Below, in pieces: positions 12,283-23,417 of a DNA stretch of 64,000 nucleotides; within the stretch, counting starts at the first letter, position 1; each line of letters begins with the position of its first letter. Under the pieces are notes generated by a model. The model saw only the letters and a program-made list of their open reading frames with translations. It was not told the origin of the DNA and did no database searches. The DNA is taken from positions 25,810,001 to 25,874,000 of the forward strand of contig JAIVEN010000021.1 of NCBI GenBank assembly GCA_026686845.1. Reading direction: 5' to 3'. Position numbers and translations under genes: made by a program. This DNA is from Adenanthera pavonina (Eukaryota > Streptophyta > Magnoliopsida > Fabales > Fabaceae).

Positions 12283-14143
12283 ATGATATCAAAGCCTGGT
12301 TGTTTCTTAGGCTATATATATATATATTCTTTTCCTCTTCTAGTTGTCATTTTTTTTTGTTTTCATCATCCTCTAAATTTTTGTGAGATTGATGTTTCCC
12401 TTTCTCTCAATTTAAAAAAAAGGGGGTTACATTTAAAATCATTTTTTTGGTAAAATAAAGTTGATAGATGTGTAGAGAAGGAGGAGACGAACCCAATGAC
12501 ACTAAAATTGAAGGAAAAGGATGTTGGAGGCGAGAAAAAATGGTGAAAAATAGCAACAGATGCGCAGGTCTATCGTTAGGTCCAATCCGAGTTGAAGCGA
12601 CCCGAACGGAGGTTGAAGACGACCTAAACGACAAGTTATTTAGGTTACCATAACAAATAGCACGTCATTTAAATGATGTGCCAAAAGCTGCGTTGGCAAA
12701 ATGCAGCATTTTGCTCAATGAAACGCTGCATTTCAGGCTAAATAAACAAAAAAAAAAGGGGGAGGAAGTCCTGGATCAAATCAAAGGCAAACCTGACCTA
12801 AATTTATAAAGGGTTGTGGCCTAATCGAATTTAAAAAAAAAAAAAGGAGAAGGCAATTATATCAGGTTTTGGATTAGGTCAAGTTTGACCCGATCTGACA
12901 TAATGGACTGAGGCCCAATCTGAAAATAATAAAAATAATAATTGGAAAAAAATTAATAATAATAATAATTGATTATTTTTTATCTCCTAACGCTGATGTG
13001 GCGTATAAAAGCTACTGGGGACCTCTATATACACATGGGCTATACCATCTTTATGGATGCGTAGAGTTTGACAAACATTATTATCATTCTAATTAAATCA
13101 ATTTATTTTTATCATTATCATGTGTATGGCTATGTATACAATGTCAAGTATGTCGCACAGGTACATGAGATTGACTTTTTCACACAAGCAACCACCTTTG
13201 ACACTTATGAAGAGTGAAAAAGATGAGACATTAAGAGCATTGTTTATGGTCAAGAAAAAACACAAAAGATATATGTCACATCAACAAAAGATTGTTGAGA
13301 TGGGATCCAAGTATATGAGTGGATCGAATCATGGATTCCCAGTATCCAAGATACCTATTGCCAGACAATGAATCCTTCACAAATATGACATCATGAGTAA
13401 TGAGATCAAGAGGGTTGTAGTTTTGGACATAGTGAGTATCCAAAAACTTAAGTCTGTACGGTGTTGGAAATAATAAAAATCAACATACACTTTTGTGAAA
13501 AGAGTAACACCATAACATGCAATTCAGACTACATGTGCATAAGATTACAAATAGGAAGCATGTGAATGGATCCTTACTTCACTACTGTGTGAGTCCCAAA
13601 AGGGAATATATTTCTTTCATGATGCTCTTAAGACTTAAACAATGTCATGAGGATTTGTTTTTGTGACTACTACTTTGATGTATGTATTATGGTCATGATT
13701 GATATGATCTAAAAGGCATATGTTGGGAAAGCAACACGATCAAATTTGATTGATAATTGGGCATGAGGAAGATTTATCCTAGAATACACTACTATGCTAG
13801 TGTCTGAGACATGTCCCTTATCTAGTTATTTTGGTTAACAGTATAAGTGTGGACACTATGCATATGAAAAGGCAATTTGAGTCATGCAAATGACTCAAGA
13901 GGAATCAGATTGGCCATCAAAACAATGTATGGATAAATCTAAGGCATTGGTGGCACATCATAACAAGAGAAAATATAACAAACACACAAGGGTTGTCTTC
14001 TTGTACTAGTCCTATAATAGGATTTCTAGTACATGAACACCCTAGTGGAGACATTGTGCCCTTACGATCATAGCAGAACACCTAGTATGAGAGAGAAAGG
14101 TCATTGGGATGAAACGGTTGTCCCATCAAGTGCAAGTAGGAGA
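12283..14143 (+). other. Interior of the LARD-type element
   Basis: Non-coding filler with homopurine and poly-A runs (12410-12425, 12830-12845), an (AAT)n-like run near 12930-12970, and a less AT-rich part at 13110-14100. The latter gives one 83-residue Met- and Lys-rich frame with no recognisable domain. Confidence 0.6.
12284..12299 (+). other. Primer-binding site of the LARD-type element
   Basis: TGATATCAAAGCCTGG begins one base inside the 5' LTR and resembles the initiator-Met tRNA complement. Confidence 0.75.
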
Positions 14144-14566
14144 TGTTGGACTTTTTGAGTCCACCCTTGATAGGCCATAATAGGTGAAAGCCAATTTGGG
14201 TTTAATTAACCTATCTGGTCAGTATATTTTGAATAAGACTAACCAAGTAAAAGGAATATCTTTTTAATTATATTCTTCCTAATTATGTGGGATTTCATGG
14301 AAGTTAGTGGAGTAGTGGAGTATTCACGATAAAATTAAAGTCTCTCCCATTCAGTCGATTACAGAGTGTGAGTAATCAGGGAGATAATGTGCCTTGCAAA
14401 TTGAGTGACTTTTCTTCTTCTCTGAGAGACGGAGAGGGTGGTGTATTTGCTATGGATGTACGACCAGATTCCAATTATTTTTGGTGATCTAGTCTTTATC
14501 ATTGGGTTTCACGGTTGTCTAGAGTTTGTGTAAAGGTATGCTTATCTTTTTACAGTAAAGCTAACA
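14144..14566 (+). repeat. 3' LTR of the LARD-type element
   Basis: Begins TGTTGGAC and ends GCTAACA. It differs from the 5' LTR by scattered changes and a short insertion near 14310 (gtagtggag). Confidence 0.87.
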
Positions 14567-14571
14567 ACTAA

Positions 14572-15101
14572 TTTAGGTAAGATGGAAAGCATTCTTTTAG
14601 GAAAAAAATATAATATCTTCCTCCACCTTTTTGATATATGAATTTAATTGATATGTAAAATATAATAATTAAAGCTCAAAAAATAATGTATCCGTAAGGT
14701 ATGAATTTTCTTCATATAAAATATATTAAGCCCAATAGATATCTTAATTCATTTAACTCAATACATATATTCATATTATTATTAATTTTTTCAATATTAT
14801 TTAAAATTTAATTTTTGTTATCATCAAAATATGTTACATAAAATCCTGAGGCTAACATGCCAACTCTAATTCATATGATCCCTAGTAAAATTGCCCTTCT
14901 CTCTCTTTTGGAGTTTCACTATTTATTGGTATTTAGATGCAATCAACACTAAATGCATCTTCTCACTTGGTTAAAGATCGGTAATTTTTCTTTGATAATG
15001 GTGAGATTGAGAGAGAATGGCCATGTCGGAATCGGGGCTTCATCTTGACGACTGGATGATTGAGATTATATCACTGTTTGCTAATAATATAGTACAACTA
15101 A
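14572..15101. other. AT-rich intergenic stretch
   Basis: No gene, repeat boundary or regulatory element recognised. Confidence 0.5.
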
Positions 15102-15110
15102 TAACTAATA

Positions 15111-15795
15111 GGAGAAATGACATTTTAAGACCAAAACTTTTAATTAATATCATTTTAAGATCAAAATATTCCAAAATGATAGAAATGGACCATGATATCA
15201 AATTGATAAAAAATGTAAATAAAAAATAACCTAAATACCCTTATTAAAAAGTTTTATACTCAATATCCACATTTTATTACTCGTCTTCCATGATTTGACA
15301 CAGAACTTCCCAAATTTTATACTGAACACATTATCATAACAAAAGAATTCAATTGAGGAAGCTTAGTTTAAAACCGGGGAAGTTGAGTGTTAAATAATAA
15401 AATATAAGTAGTAAAAAACAGATGTTGAGTGTAAAATTTTAAGATTGATTAGTTGATTTCTTTGGCAATCATAATGTATCTAGTGTAAAATCAGGATTTT
15501 TCAGTGTCAAATTATAGAATATAAATAGTAAAATGTGAAAGTTGAGTATAAAATTCTAAGAGTTGAATTCTTTAGTATGTGCAGTATAAAATTGAGGAAG
15601 TTTGGTGTCAAATCGTAGAAGACGAGTAGTAAAAAGTAGATATTAAGTGTAAAATTTTTTAACAATGACATTTAGACTATTTCCTATTTAAAATTTTGAT
15701 TAATTTGAGACCATAGTCCCTTTTTATCATTTTAAAATATTTTGGTCCTAAAATGATATTAATTAAAAGTTTTAGTCTTAAAGTGTCATTTTCCT
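15111..15795. mobile_element. Foldback MITE with long inverted arms (Mutator-like TSD)
   Basis: The left arm (15111-about 15345) and right arm (about 15560-15795) are inverted copies of each other over more than 200 bases. They share the sequence around tttaattaatatcatttt and further in around gaagacgagta. The flanks TAACTAATA (15102-15110) and TAACAAATA (15796-15804) match at eight of nine bases, the duplication length typical of Mutator-like elements. The core contains degenerate internal repeats of gagtgtaaaatt-like units. No transposase is encoded. Confidence 0.8.
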
Positions 15796-15804
15796 TAACA
15801 AATA

Positions 15805-16940
15805 AGGACAAGCTACATTTACCATGTTTATATATAATCCTTTCCAACTCAAATATAAAATAGATTTGAGATGTTTTCTTTAATTTATATATAAAAAATA
15901 AATATGAGTTGTCTGATACATTTATTTTTTTTATTTTTCCCTTTATAAAATAAGTGAATACAATTATTTTTCATTAATTACAAGAGAGAAATATCAAACA
16001 TTAAATGGGAGTACTTTTTAAAACAATTGGCAATTTTTTAAAACTATTTTAAATTTTTAACAAATTTAATCCCAATTTCTTTTAACAATATTCTTTGGTT
16101 TGTGTATTTGTATGTTAATATCTTATGTTTAAGACCGGAGTAGTATATTTAGAAAAAAAATAATGACTGATAAGTAGATAAGGATAATAATGAGATGTAA
16201 ATCTCATGCACTATTCGACATTGTTGTGTCATATTCCGTGTATATTGTACTCCCATGCATTACAAGCAAGTGGAAGGTGGCAAACATACCAAGAAAATTT
16301 TTTAATTGTGGGATTCTCAGATGACTTGATTATTCTCTTTCTTTCTTTCTTAAGAAAATAATATGACGATATGAGCATTTTTTTCTTCATCTTCTTTTTC
16401 CCTGAGGCTATATAAGCATTCATTATTAGGTGCGTCTGCGTATTATGAAAGAGAGAAACATTTAGCGCCACAAAATTATTCTATAATCATATTTATTGTG
16501 TTTGGTCATTATTCAAAATATGTTTTAATTGTCATATAATCAAATTATGGAAGGGAATATGTACAAGTTTAACTCTGTAATTAACATTATTTAGATAGAT
16601 AATAAATAATTTCAAATATTGATATTGATTATGTCAACTTTTGAATAAATTTAAATTTTCTAGTACAAATTTACCAAAGTCCAAATATAAAAGGTTAATG
16701 TAATATGGTTGATTTTATTGCTACAAATCAGTTATCGTGGCAACTATCAAGAATTCAAAATGAAGAGATGAACTATTTCCATAGAACATACTGAACTATT
16801 ATAGGGACTTCCTTTGAATTCTGAACTTGATCAAAGATAGTGAGAAATCTAAAATTCAAATTGATGGGCAAAATGTTGAATCGCAAATGCACATACTGTA
16901 TCAATTAATAAAGAGAAAATAAAATAGTATAAGAAAACAG
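15805..16940. other. AT-rich intergenic stretch
   Basis: Nothing supported. The 80-residue minus frame at 16229-16471 has no known motif and no supporting signals. Confidence 0.5.
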
Positions 16941-16949
16941 TCATTTTTT

Positions 16950-17720
16950 CATAGAAATTTCTCACAACATTAGTTTTCATGAGAACTTCTTACAAAACCT
17001 CTCACAAAAAACCATTTTAGAGATATTTCTCACATATATTATCAGGGACAAAAAGGGTGGAGAGAACAATTCGTGTGAAAAGTGAAAGAAAAACCATGAG
17101 AACTTTTGTACCCAATGGTGGGAATATGGTGCCAAATTTTTTCATGGATAGAGACTATGAGAACCTCTGTAAAAGAAAACATAAAAAAGTGAAGAAAATG
17201 AAACAAAATAATTTAAAAATGCTTTTCATGGAAATTATTTGTGATAAATTCTTGCAAATTGTTGGCCCGTGAGAACTTCTCACAGATTAATCAATTGAAA
17301 ACATTCATGAGAAAACATAGAAAAGTGAAGAAAATAAAACAAAATAATTTAAATTCTCACATATGGGTGGTTTGTGAGAAGTTCTAGTGAATATAGAGTT
17401 CATGAGAACTTGTTTACCTTTTACCATTTCATTTTTTTATTTTTCTATTTTGTTTCTCACTAGAAGTGCTCACGAAGGAGTCATTCGTGAGAACTTCTCA
17501 CAAATAAATGGGCTGTGAGAACTTTCTTTAACTTTATTTTGGGCATTTCTTTTGATTTTACAATTCTCAAGGACTGAATTCTGTGTGAATTTCTAAAGTT
17601 TCTTACTCGTGATAAATAAGTGTAATGAAAATGAATAACATAATGATAGCTCATGTTCTCATGGATATTTTATTCTGTGTGCATTTCTCAAAGAAGTCCA
17701 ATATGTGAGAAATGAGTTCA
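16950..17720. repeat. Cluster of palindromic TGAGAACTTCTCACA motifs
   Basis: About fourteen degenerate copies of the palindrome or its half-sites occur in both orientations, for example near 16956, 16978, 17019, 17097, 17157, 17271, 17355, 17370, 17400, 17455, 17485, 17514 and 17705. Dense subterminal motifs of this sort are known from CACTA and hAT elements, where transposase binds. No terminal inverted repeats or target duplication could be fixed, so the class is unknown. Confidence 0.6.
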
Positions 17721-18090
17721 ATAAAGAATAAAAAAGATTATAGTAGGAATTAAATGTTGCATATGTGATATTCAAAAGTCATAAGCTATTTGATGCCTTT
17801 ACTCTCCCTGCTGATTCTTAGCTCTCGTATGTTTGTGTCTACACCCTCAGCCGCTCTCCTCCTCATTCTCCACCATCAAAGGTCATGTTTATCATCATGC
17901 TTGCTCAGCTTCAGTCTCAGAAATCTATATTTGGTACCAATAATCCGATTGAGTATTAAAGTAATACTTTCACTTAATTTGAGCAAATCACCAAATGGAA
18001 TGGAAATAAAACAAGAAAATTAATCTAAGCTACAATTAGTGTTAGTCATCATGCAACTTAAGTGGTGACTCACATTATATTATACCCTTG

Positions 18091-18662
18091 ATCATTACTT
18101 AATGTCTAATTGTAATATCCTTATTTTACTAAATATGGTATAAGGGGCAATAGTAAAGGATAGTAGAAAATATATGTAGAATTACAGAAAATGGAGAGAT
18201 AAGGCTAAAATCAAAAAATGGCAAAAAGTCATTTTTTCATGTTAGAACGGAAAATGAGAAATATATTTTTACCCTAAGAAATAAGAATTCTATGCAATTT
18301 AGTTCTCAAAAAAGGAAAAATATCATGCATTATAGTTCTTGGAAAAAATTACAAAAAATGACGTGAAAGAATTAAAAATTATAATTTAACCTAGGTTACA
18401 GGCAATTTTGTAATTTTTAAAATTTCTATCAGAGTGAAGCTCGTGACTAACTGGATTCAATAAAATACTGCTTAGAAACTATTTGAGTTCATATGAATTT
18501 ATAATTAGAATCGGAAATCGAAAAATAAATAATATACCAAAAAAGGAATTAAAGGCTCTAAAAAATGCAATAAGGGGATAGCAATAGTATGTGGATCTCA
18601 CCTAAATATATTTTAGGACAAGAGAATGAATTTAGTCCAAAATTAAATTTAGAATAATCATG
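18091..18662 (+). repeat. Tandem-duplicated segment, copy A (flank + LTR start)
   Basis: Starts atcattactt and runs through 20 bases of genomic flank, the CTAAT target duplication, and the first ~550 bases of the LTR beginning TGTAATATCC. It ends aataatcatg. It matches 22841-23417 throughout with few differences. Because the shared block includes flank outside the LTR, it is a segmental tandem duplication rather than an LTR pair. Confidence 0.85.
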
Positions 18663-18918
18663 ATCATTGTTAATTCAAATGTTTTGATGATTCCAAAAGT
18701 GATTTTGGTAGATTCAATATCAAAGGAATACAAGGGAAGTGAAGAACAAAACTGGAACTTCCTGAAGAACTAGTTTACAATCCTAGAGAATTTATTTGTA
18801 AAAGAAGGTAGTGAGCTTTGAATCTGAATTAATCCAACATTATAAGATGACTAATGGAATGACTAACTGTTAACTCACAATGTCAAAAATGATTTTCAAG
18901 AAATAGCTACCTAATGAG

Positions 18919-21450
18919 TGTAACACATCATACTTAGACTCATTTCCCATGTATTAAGCTATATATAAGTTCATTAATACTTGATTAGAGACTTGATTAC
19001 ATAAAACAACTTAAACCAATTTATTTCATTTCGGGTACCATTCCTTAGGTTAACTTCTTTTTACCCGGTGAACTTTGAAAATTTATAACTAAATCAAGAA
19101 AAATCATATTGACATGGTTCAAGTCTCTAAATATAGCTTAAAAGATTTTATACATGGGAAAAATATTAAACAGGGAAATTATTTGGCCAACTTATACAGT
19201 AAATTCGTATTATATGCACTGTAGCAATGGTCATTTTTGAAAATTTCTTATTCTGACCATAACTTTGAAAAATCACCATAAATCATACACAACTCCAAAT
19301 TGAGTGATCTTTGTGTCTATGGAAAACTACACATGTCTAGTTTTCATACATATAAAACACTTATACATTGAACATATCGAGTAATGTACAGTATTTTGAA
19401 TTCCCAGCCGTGTTCAGAAAGGTCTCTTGCATTCTTTCAAACTTTCCAAAACACACACTGATATATACATAAATAGCCATAACTTGCCTTTATCTTAAAT
19501 GATACTCCATAAGAACCTAGAGGAACATATTAACATGGAAACATAGTATGATTATGTCCCATAAGATTTTACATAACCTCTCATATAATAGTATTAACCT
19601 AAGTATTATTATCTTGAACATTAACTTGCTTCTCCTTTCCTTTCCTTTCCTTTCTTGGGTAATCTTGTTATAACTTCAACCTAAAATTTTTTCGACATTT
19701 GGAAAGGGGTGAGATTCAAAAAATCTCAATAGTAACTACCATCATGCATACATATCATCATATATATTGCAAGTATTCATCTAAAAGCACATCAAGCATG
19801 CAATCAAATCATTTTGGCATGACCATTTTATAAAAATTTGGGCAGCACTTCCCCTTGTATTTGGACATATCCAGGGTTACATTACCCTTCAAACAATCCA
19901 ACCAACAATGCCAAATCATCACAAGACAACATTCCAAACATTAAACACATCATTCAAACCAAACAACATCAATGACAATACATAAGCATAGATAGGTGAG
20001 TTAACTACTTTTGAGCTTTCCAATAGTCTCCAAACTTTACAAACTCTTTCCTTGATATTATAACACTCCTTTGGATCCTATAGTATCATAAAATAATGCC
20101 ATTAACCACTAATTATCTAATTTCATTTACAAAGTGCTCACTTGAACTAAAATTTGCACTTTGTTATCCATCATGCATTCCTTGTACAATGTACTTGTTC
20201 TAACCTATTTTGGACCCATGGAATCCATTTTTGAGGTCAAAAACTTGAAATTCCCTTCCTATAATGAACCCTAATTAGGCATAAAATTACCATAAATTAT
20301 AAAAAATAACTAACCGATTAATTTGTAATCTAATGACATATTCTTGCACTTTATGGCCTATATGATACTTTTTATGGTTTAGTTTCTCCATGCCCTCATT
20401 TTCTCTCTCTACTCTCTCTCTCTAAGCTGAAACTTTGAATGGAAAAATAGGAGAGAATAAACCATAAAACTCTTCCAAATTAAAGATTACACAAGATTAT
20501 GACCATAAGACATTACCTTGAAGTTTTGGGATAAATCTTGCCATTTTCTCTTCTTCCTTTGGCTACCACAAAGTCACGGCTTCTCTCCCTCTTTTCCCAC
20601 TGTTGCTGTCGTGAAAATGGCTGAGGATGATGACCAAGATGGTTTAAATGATAAATATATAATAATAAGTAAGTTTAGTTAATAAGTAAAGTAACTTGAG
20701 TTACTTTTTGGTAAAGGTTTTTCCAAAATTCCCTTCATATCCCATGGCATGTTTCAGACGTGTCTCAACTTATTTTTGATCAAAAAATTACTTCAATTAT
20801 TTAAATGGATCAAAATACCCTTTACCGATTACATTTATCCATACCGATTAAGTATTTTTACCAAAATTATCATTAAATTGGTACAGGATTATCCAACCAT
20901 TACTTTTGGTCCAAAATCATTATCTAGACCTAAAATATATTTTATCAAGATCCAATTATTGTCCTTGGATCAATACTGTATTTTCCTGCAGTCTAAACTG
21001 ACTTTTATCGGGTAAAATATTAATATTAAATCCTGATCACCCAATAAATATGATTTTAATCTTAATAAATTCAATTCTATATTTCATTGGATCTAATTCA
21101 TTGAGAGATTCATTTTGACTATAATTTTTCATATTTATAAAAATACCCTTAACTCGAGACTAATTTATAATTTTTAAAACTTTCGGGTCATCAGGTATAA
21201 TTTACCCTAAAATTCATAAACTTTTCTCCAAGCGTCCACCGACTTAAATTTTTTTTTATTATTATTTTTTCTTTTTTTTTCTTTTTTCTTCTAGGAACAA
21301 AATCATCATTTTTTTATTTTTTCTTTTAACTAAGATAATTGACCTCTTTATCATATTTTATGTCAAAGGATATATACCCATTTTTACAAATTCTTTATAG
21401 ATTTCAAAATATTGAGTATTGAATATCCATAAAAATTTTAGAATGTTACA
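18919..21450 (-). mobile_element. Ty3/gypsy-like solo LTR nested in the Copia-type LTR
   Basis: 2532 bp from TGTAACACATC to GAATGTTACA, flanked by ATGAG (18914-18918) and ATGAC (21451-21455), a TSD with one mismatch. It is the same family as the LTR at 22861-25379 but inverted. Shared blocks include CAAATTGAGTGATCTTT and the sequence around acagtaaatt. No internal domains, so it is a solo LTR. Strand is relative to the other copy, and true polarity is uncertain. Confidence 0.8.
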
Positions 21451-21678
21451 ATGACAGAAAAACTCTAATCTTAAATTGATCAATTTGGTTTTTAGTGATA
21501 ATGCTTTGCCTTATGGGGATAAGATCAATTTCAAAGACTGTTTTCAAAAGTACTTACTTTATTTTCAAGATAATAGTTCACCTATATGCATAACTATTGA
21601 AGATTATGAGGATAAAGACTCCATCTCAAAGATTTTTCAGTATTGATTTTTCAATTTCATGAAAAAGGATTGAGATTA

Positions 21679-22205
21679 TCCGCATAATACAGATTAAGAA
21701 TCAAGTTCTCAAGTCTGTCTAAATGGTTATTCTAATAAGGTACGCACCTTATGCGTATAACACAGTGAACAATGTAGAAAAGGGGTACTGTACAGTTCGA
21801 TATTCGCATAACCTAGGGAGGTTATCTGCATAACAAATGTCATAAAGCACTTGGACTCCTCGGATAAACACGTTATTCGCATAACCAAGAGAGGTTATCC
21901 GGATAACATGTATTTCAGAATTCTTAAATCATTCTCAGGCAAATAGCTTGTTCGTATAATCCTATGAGGTTGTCCCAATGACCCAATTTTCACAAAGGCT
22001 CGGTTTTGAGAAAAATTTGACTTTATCCTGATAACTAAGTGGTTTTCATGAAAATGATTTCGAGCCAAAACTTAATCGTTCTGGGAAATTCGTTATCCGC
22101 ATAACCTAGGTAGATTATCTGAATAACGAAGAGCTCTATTTTGAAACCAGAGGGAAACAGTCAACCGTTATCCGCATAACATGAGGAGGTTATCAGCATA
22201 ACCTC
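21679..22205 (+). repeat. Array of GTTATCCGCATAAC-type motifs in LTR U3
   Basis: Six or more paired, near-palindromic motifs (near 21679, 21801-21835, 21871-21905, 22091-22125, 22166-22202) lie upstream of the LTR TATA box. Many are separated by a cctagggaggt-like linker. Position suggests promoter-upstream elements of the LTR. Confidence 0.7.
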
Positions 22206-22294
22206 TATCAGATGCATTTAATGCGGTAGGTGAACGAGAACTTTATTGTGAGTAACGGCTAATCTTTATTTTCAACTGATAGTTTTATCCCAAG

Positions 22295-22305
22295 ATTATA
22301 AATAG
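22295..22305 (+). promoter_or_regulatory. Putative TATA box of the Copia-type LTR
   Basis: ATTATAAATAG. The second family member has CTATAAATATAAG at the matching place (42301-42313, minus strand). Confidence 0.55.
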
Positions 22306-22840
22306 AACTTCATTTAAGATGTTGAAAAGAGAGAATAGCGATTTACACGCTGAAAATTTGCTATTTCATTTATTGATTCATTCAAAGCTCACATATCCTC
22401 TGTTTAGTTCATTTATTACACTTTAACTTTCATATCCACTCTTTTGAGAGAGATTACAATTTGTACACATCTACACACTTGTAGATTATTCTTAGTGTGA
22501 GAATACACTAAGAGAGACACACTTACTCTTAAGTGAGAAGAGTGAGAGAGTAGGTTATAGCTCAAACGCTTGGGTTGTTTGTGTACTGTGATTTTTGCAA
22601 GAACCCATTGAAATCTTGCAAGAGATAGTGGAAAAATCCCGAGTGATGGTTTGGGGACTAGATGTAGGTCAAGAAGATTAGACCGAACCAGGATAAACTG
22701 TTGTGTCCTTTTCCTCCTTCCTTTTATTGCTTATACTCTATTTTATGTTATCTCGTTTGTATCACTACTGTTGTTTGCCTTTGCAGAAAAATTTTAATCT
22801 TCCCAATTCACCTCATCTTGGGAAGCCAGCTTAGCTAACA

Positions 22841-23417
22841 ATCATTACTTAATGTCTAATTGTAATATCCTTATTTTACAGGATATAGTATAAGGGGTAA
22901 TAGTAAAGGATAGAGAAAATATATGTAGAATTACAGAAAATGGAGAGATAAGGCTAAAAGCAGAAAATGGTAAAAAGTCATTTTTTCATGTTAAAACGGA
23001 AAATGAGAAATATATTTTTATCCTAAGAAATAAGAATTCTATGCAATTTAGTTCTCAAAAAAGGAAAAATATCATGCATTATATTTATTGGAAAAAATTA
23101 CGAGGAAGGACGAGAAAGAATTAAAAATTATAATTTAACCTGGGTCACATGCAATTTTGTAATTTTTAAAATTTCTATCAGAGTAAAGCTCTTGACTAGC
23201 TGGATTCAATAAAATACTGCTTAGAAACTAATTGAGTTCATATGAATTTATAATTAGAATCGGAAGTTGAAAAGTAAATATTATGCCAAAAAAGGAATTA
23301 GAGGCTCTAAAAAATGCAATAAGGGAATAGGAATAGGAATAGTATGTAGACCTCACCTAGATATATTTTAGGACAAGAGAATGAATTTAGTTCAAAATTA
23401 AATTTAGAATAATCATG
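22841..23417 (+). repeat. Tandem-duplicated segment, copy B
   Basis: Counterpart of 18091-18662. It starts exactly at the right target duplication of the Copia-type solo LTR and ends aataatcatg, after which unique LTR sequence continues. Confidence 0.85.

Larger units (their letters stand above)
11868..14566 (+). mobile_element. Non-autonomous LTR retrotransposon (LARD-type, copia-like PBS)
   Basis: Two LTRs of about 415 and 423 bp enclose a 1.86 kb interior. The primer-binding site at 12284-12299 reads TGATATCAAAGCCTGG, close to the initiator-Met complement. A purine tract (caagtaggaga) precedes the 3' LTR. Flanks are ATTAA (11863-11867) and ACTAA (14567-14571), a TSD with one mismatch. I find no gag, protease, integrase or RT motif in the interior, only short unrelated frames such as 13120-13371, so mobility must have depended on a helper element. 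Confidence 0.85.
18668..22840 (+). mobile_element. Copia-type (Sirevirus-like) solo LTR, interrupted
   Basis: Begins TGTTAATTCAAATGTTTTG and ends GGAAGCCAGCTTAGCTAACA, flanked by a perfect ATCAT duplication (18663-18667 and 22841-22845). The LTR is split by another solo LTR at 18919-21450. Without it the length is about 1.64 kb, equal to the family member at 41763-43422. The U5 part (about 22590-22840) matches that copy, including TGGGGACTAGATGTAGGTC and GAACCAGGATAAA. Placement in the Sirevirus-like group rests on resemblance of these blocks and is tentative. Confidence 0.85.

Noticed and set aside
12468..12653. Overlapping plus and minus ORFs of 61 and 75 residues
   Set aside because: Mirror-image frames in purine-rich filler; no motif.
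13120..13371. 83-residue ORF inside the LARD-type element
   Set aside because: No retroelement or host domain; single frame in non-coding interior.
18091..23417. Reading the 18091-18662 and 22841-23417 repeats as an LTR pair of one element
   Set aside because: The shared block starts 20 bases outside the TG end and ends without CA, and the true LTR continues to 25379 with its own CTAAT duplication.
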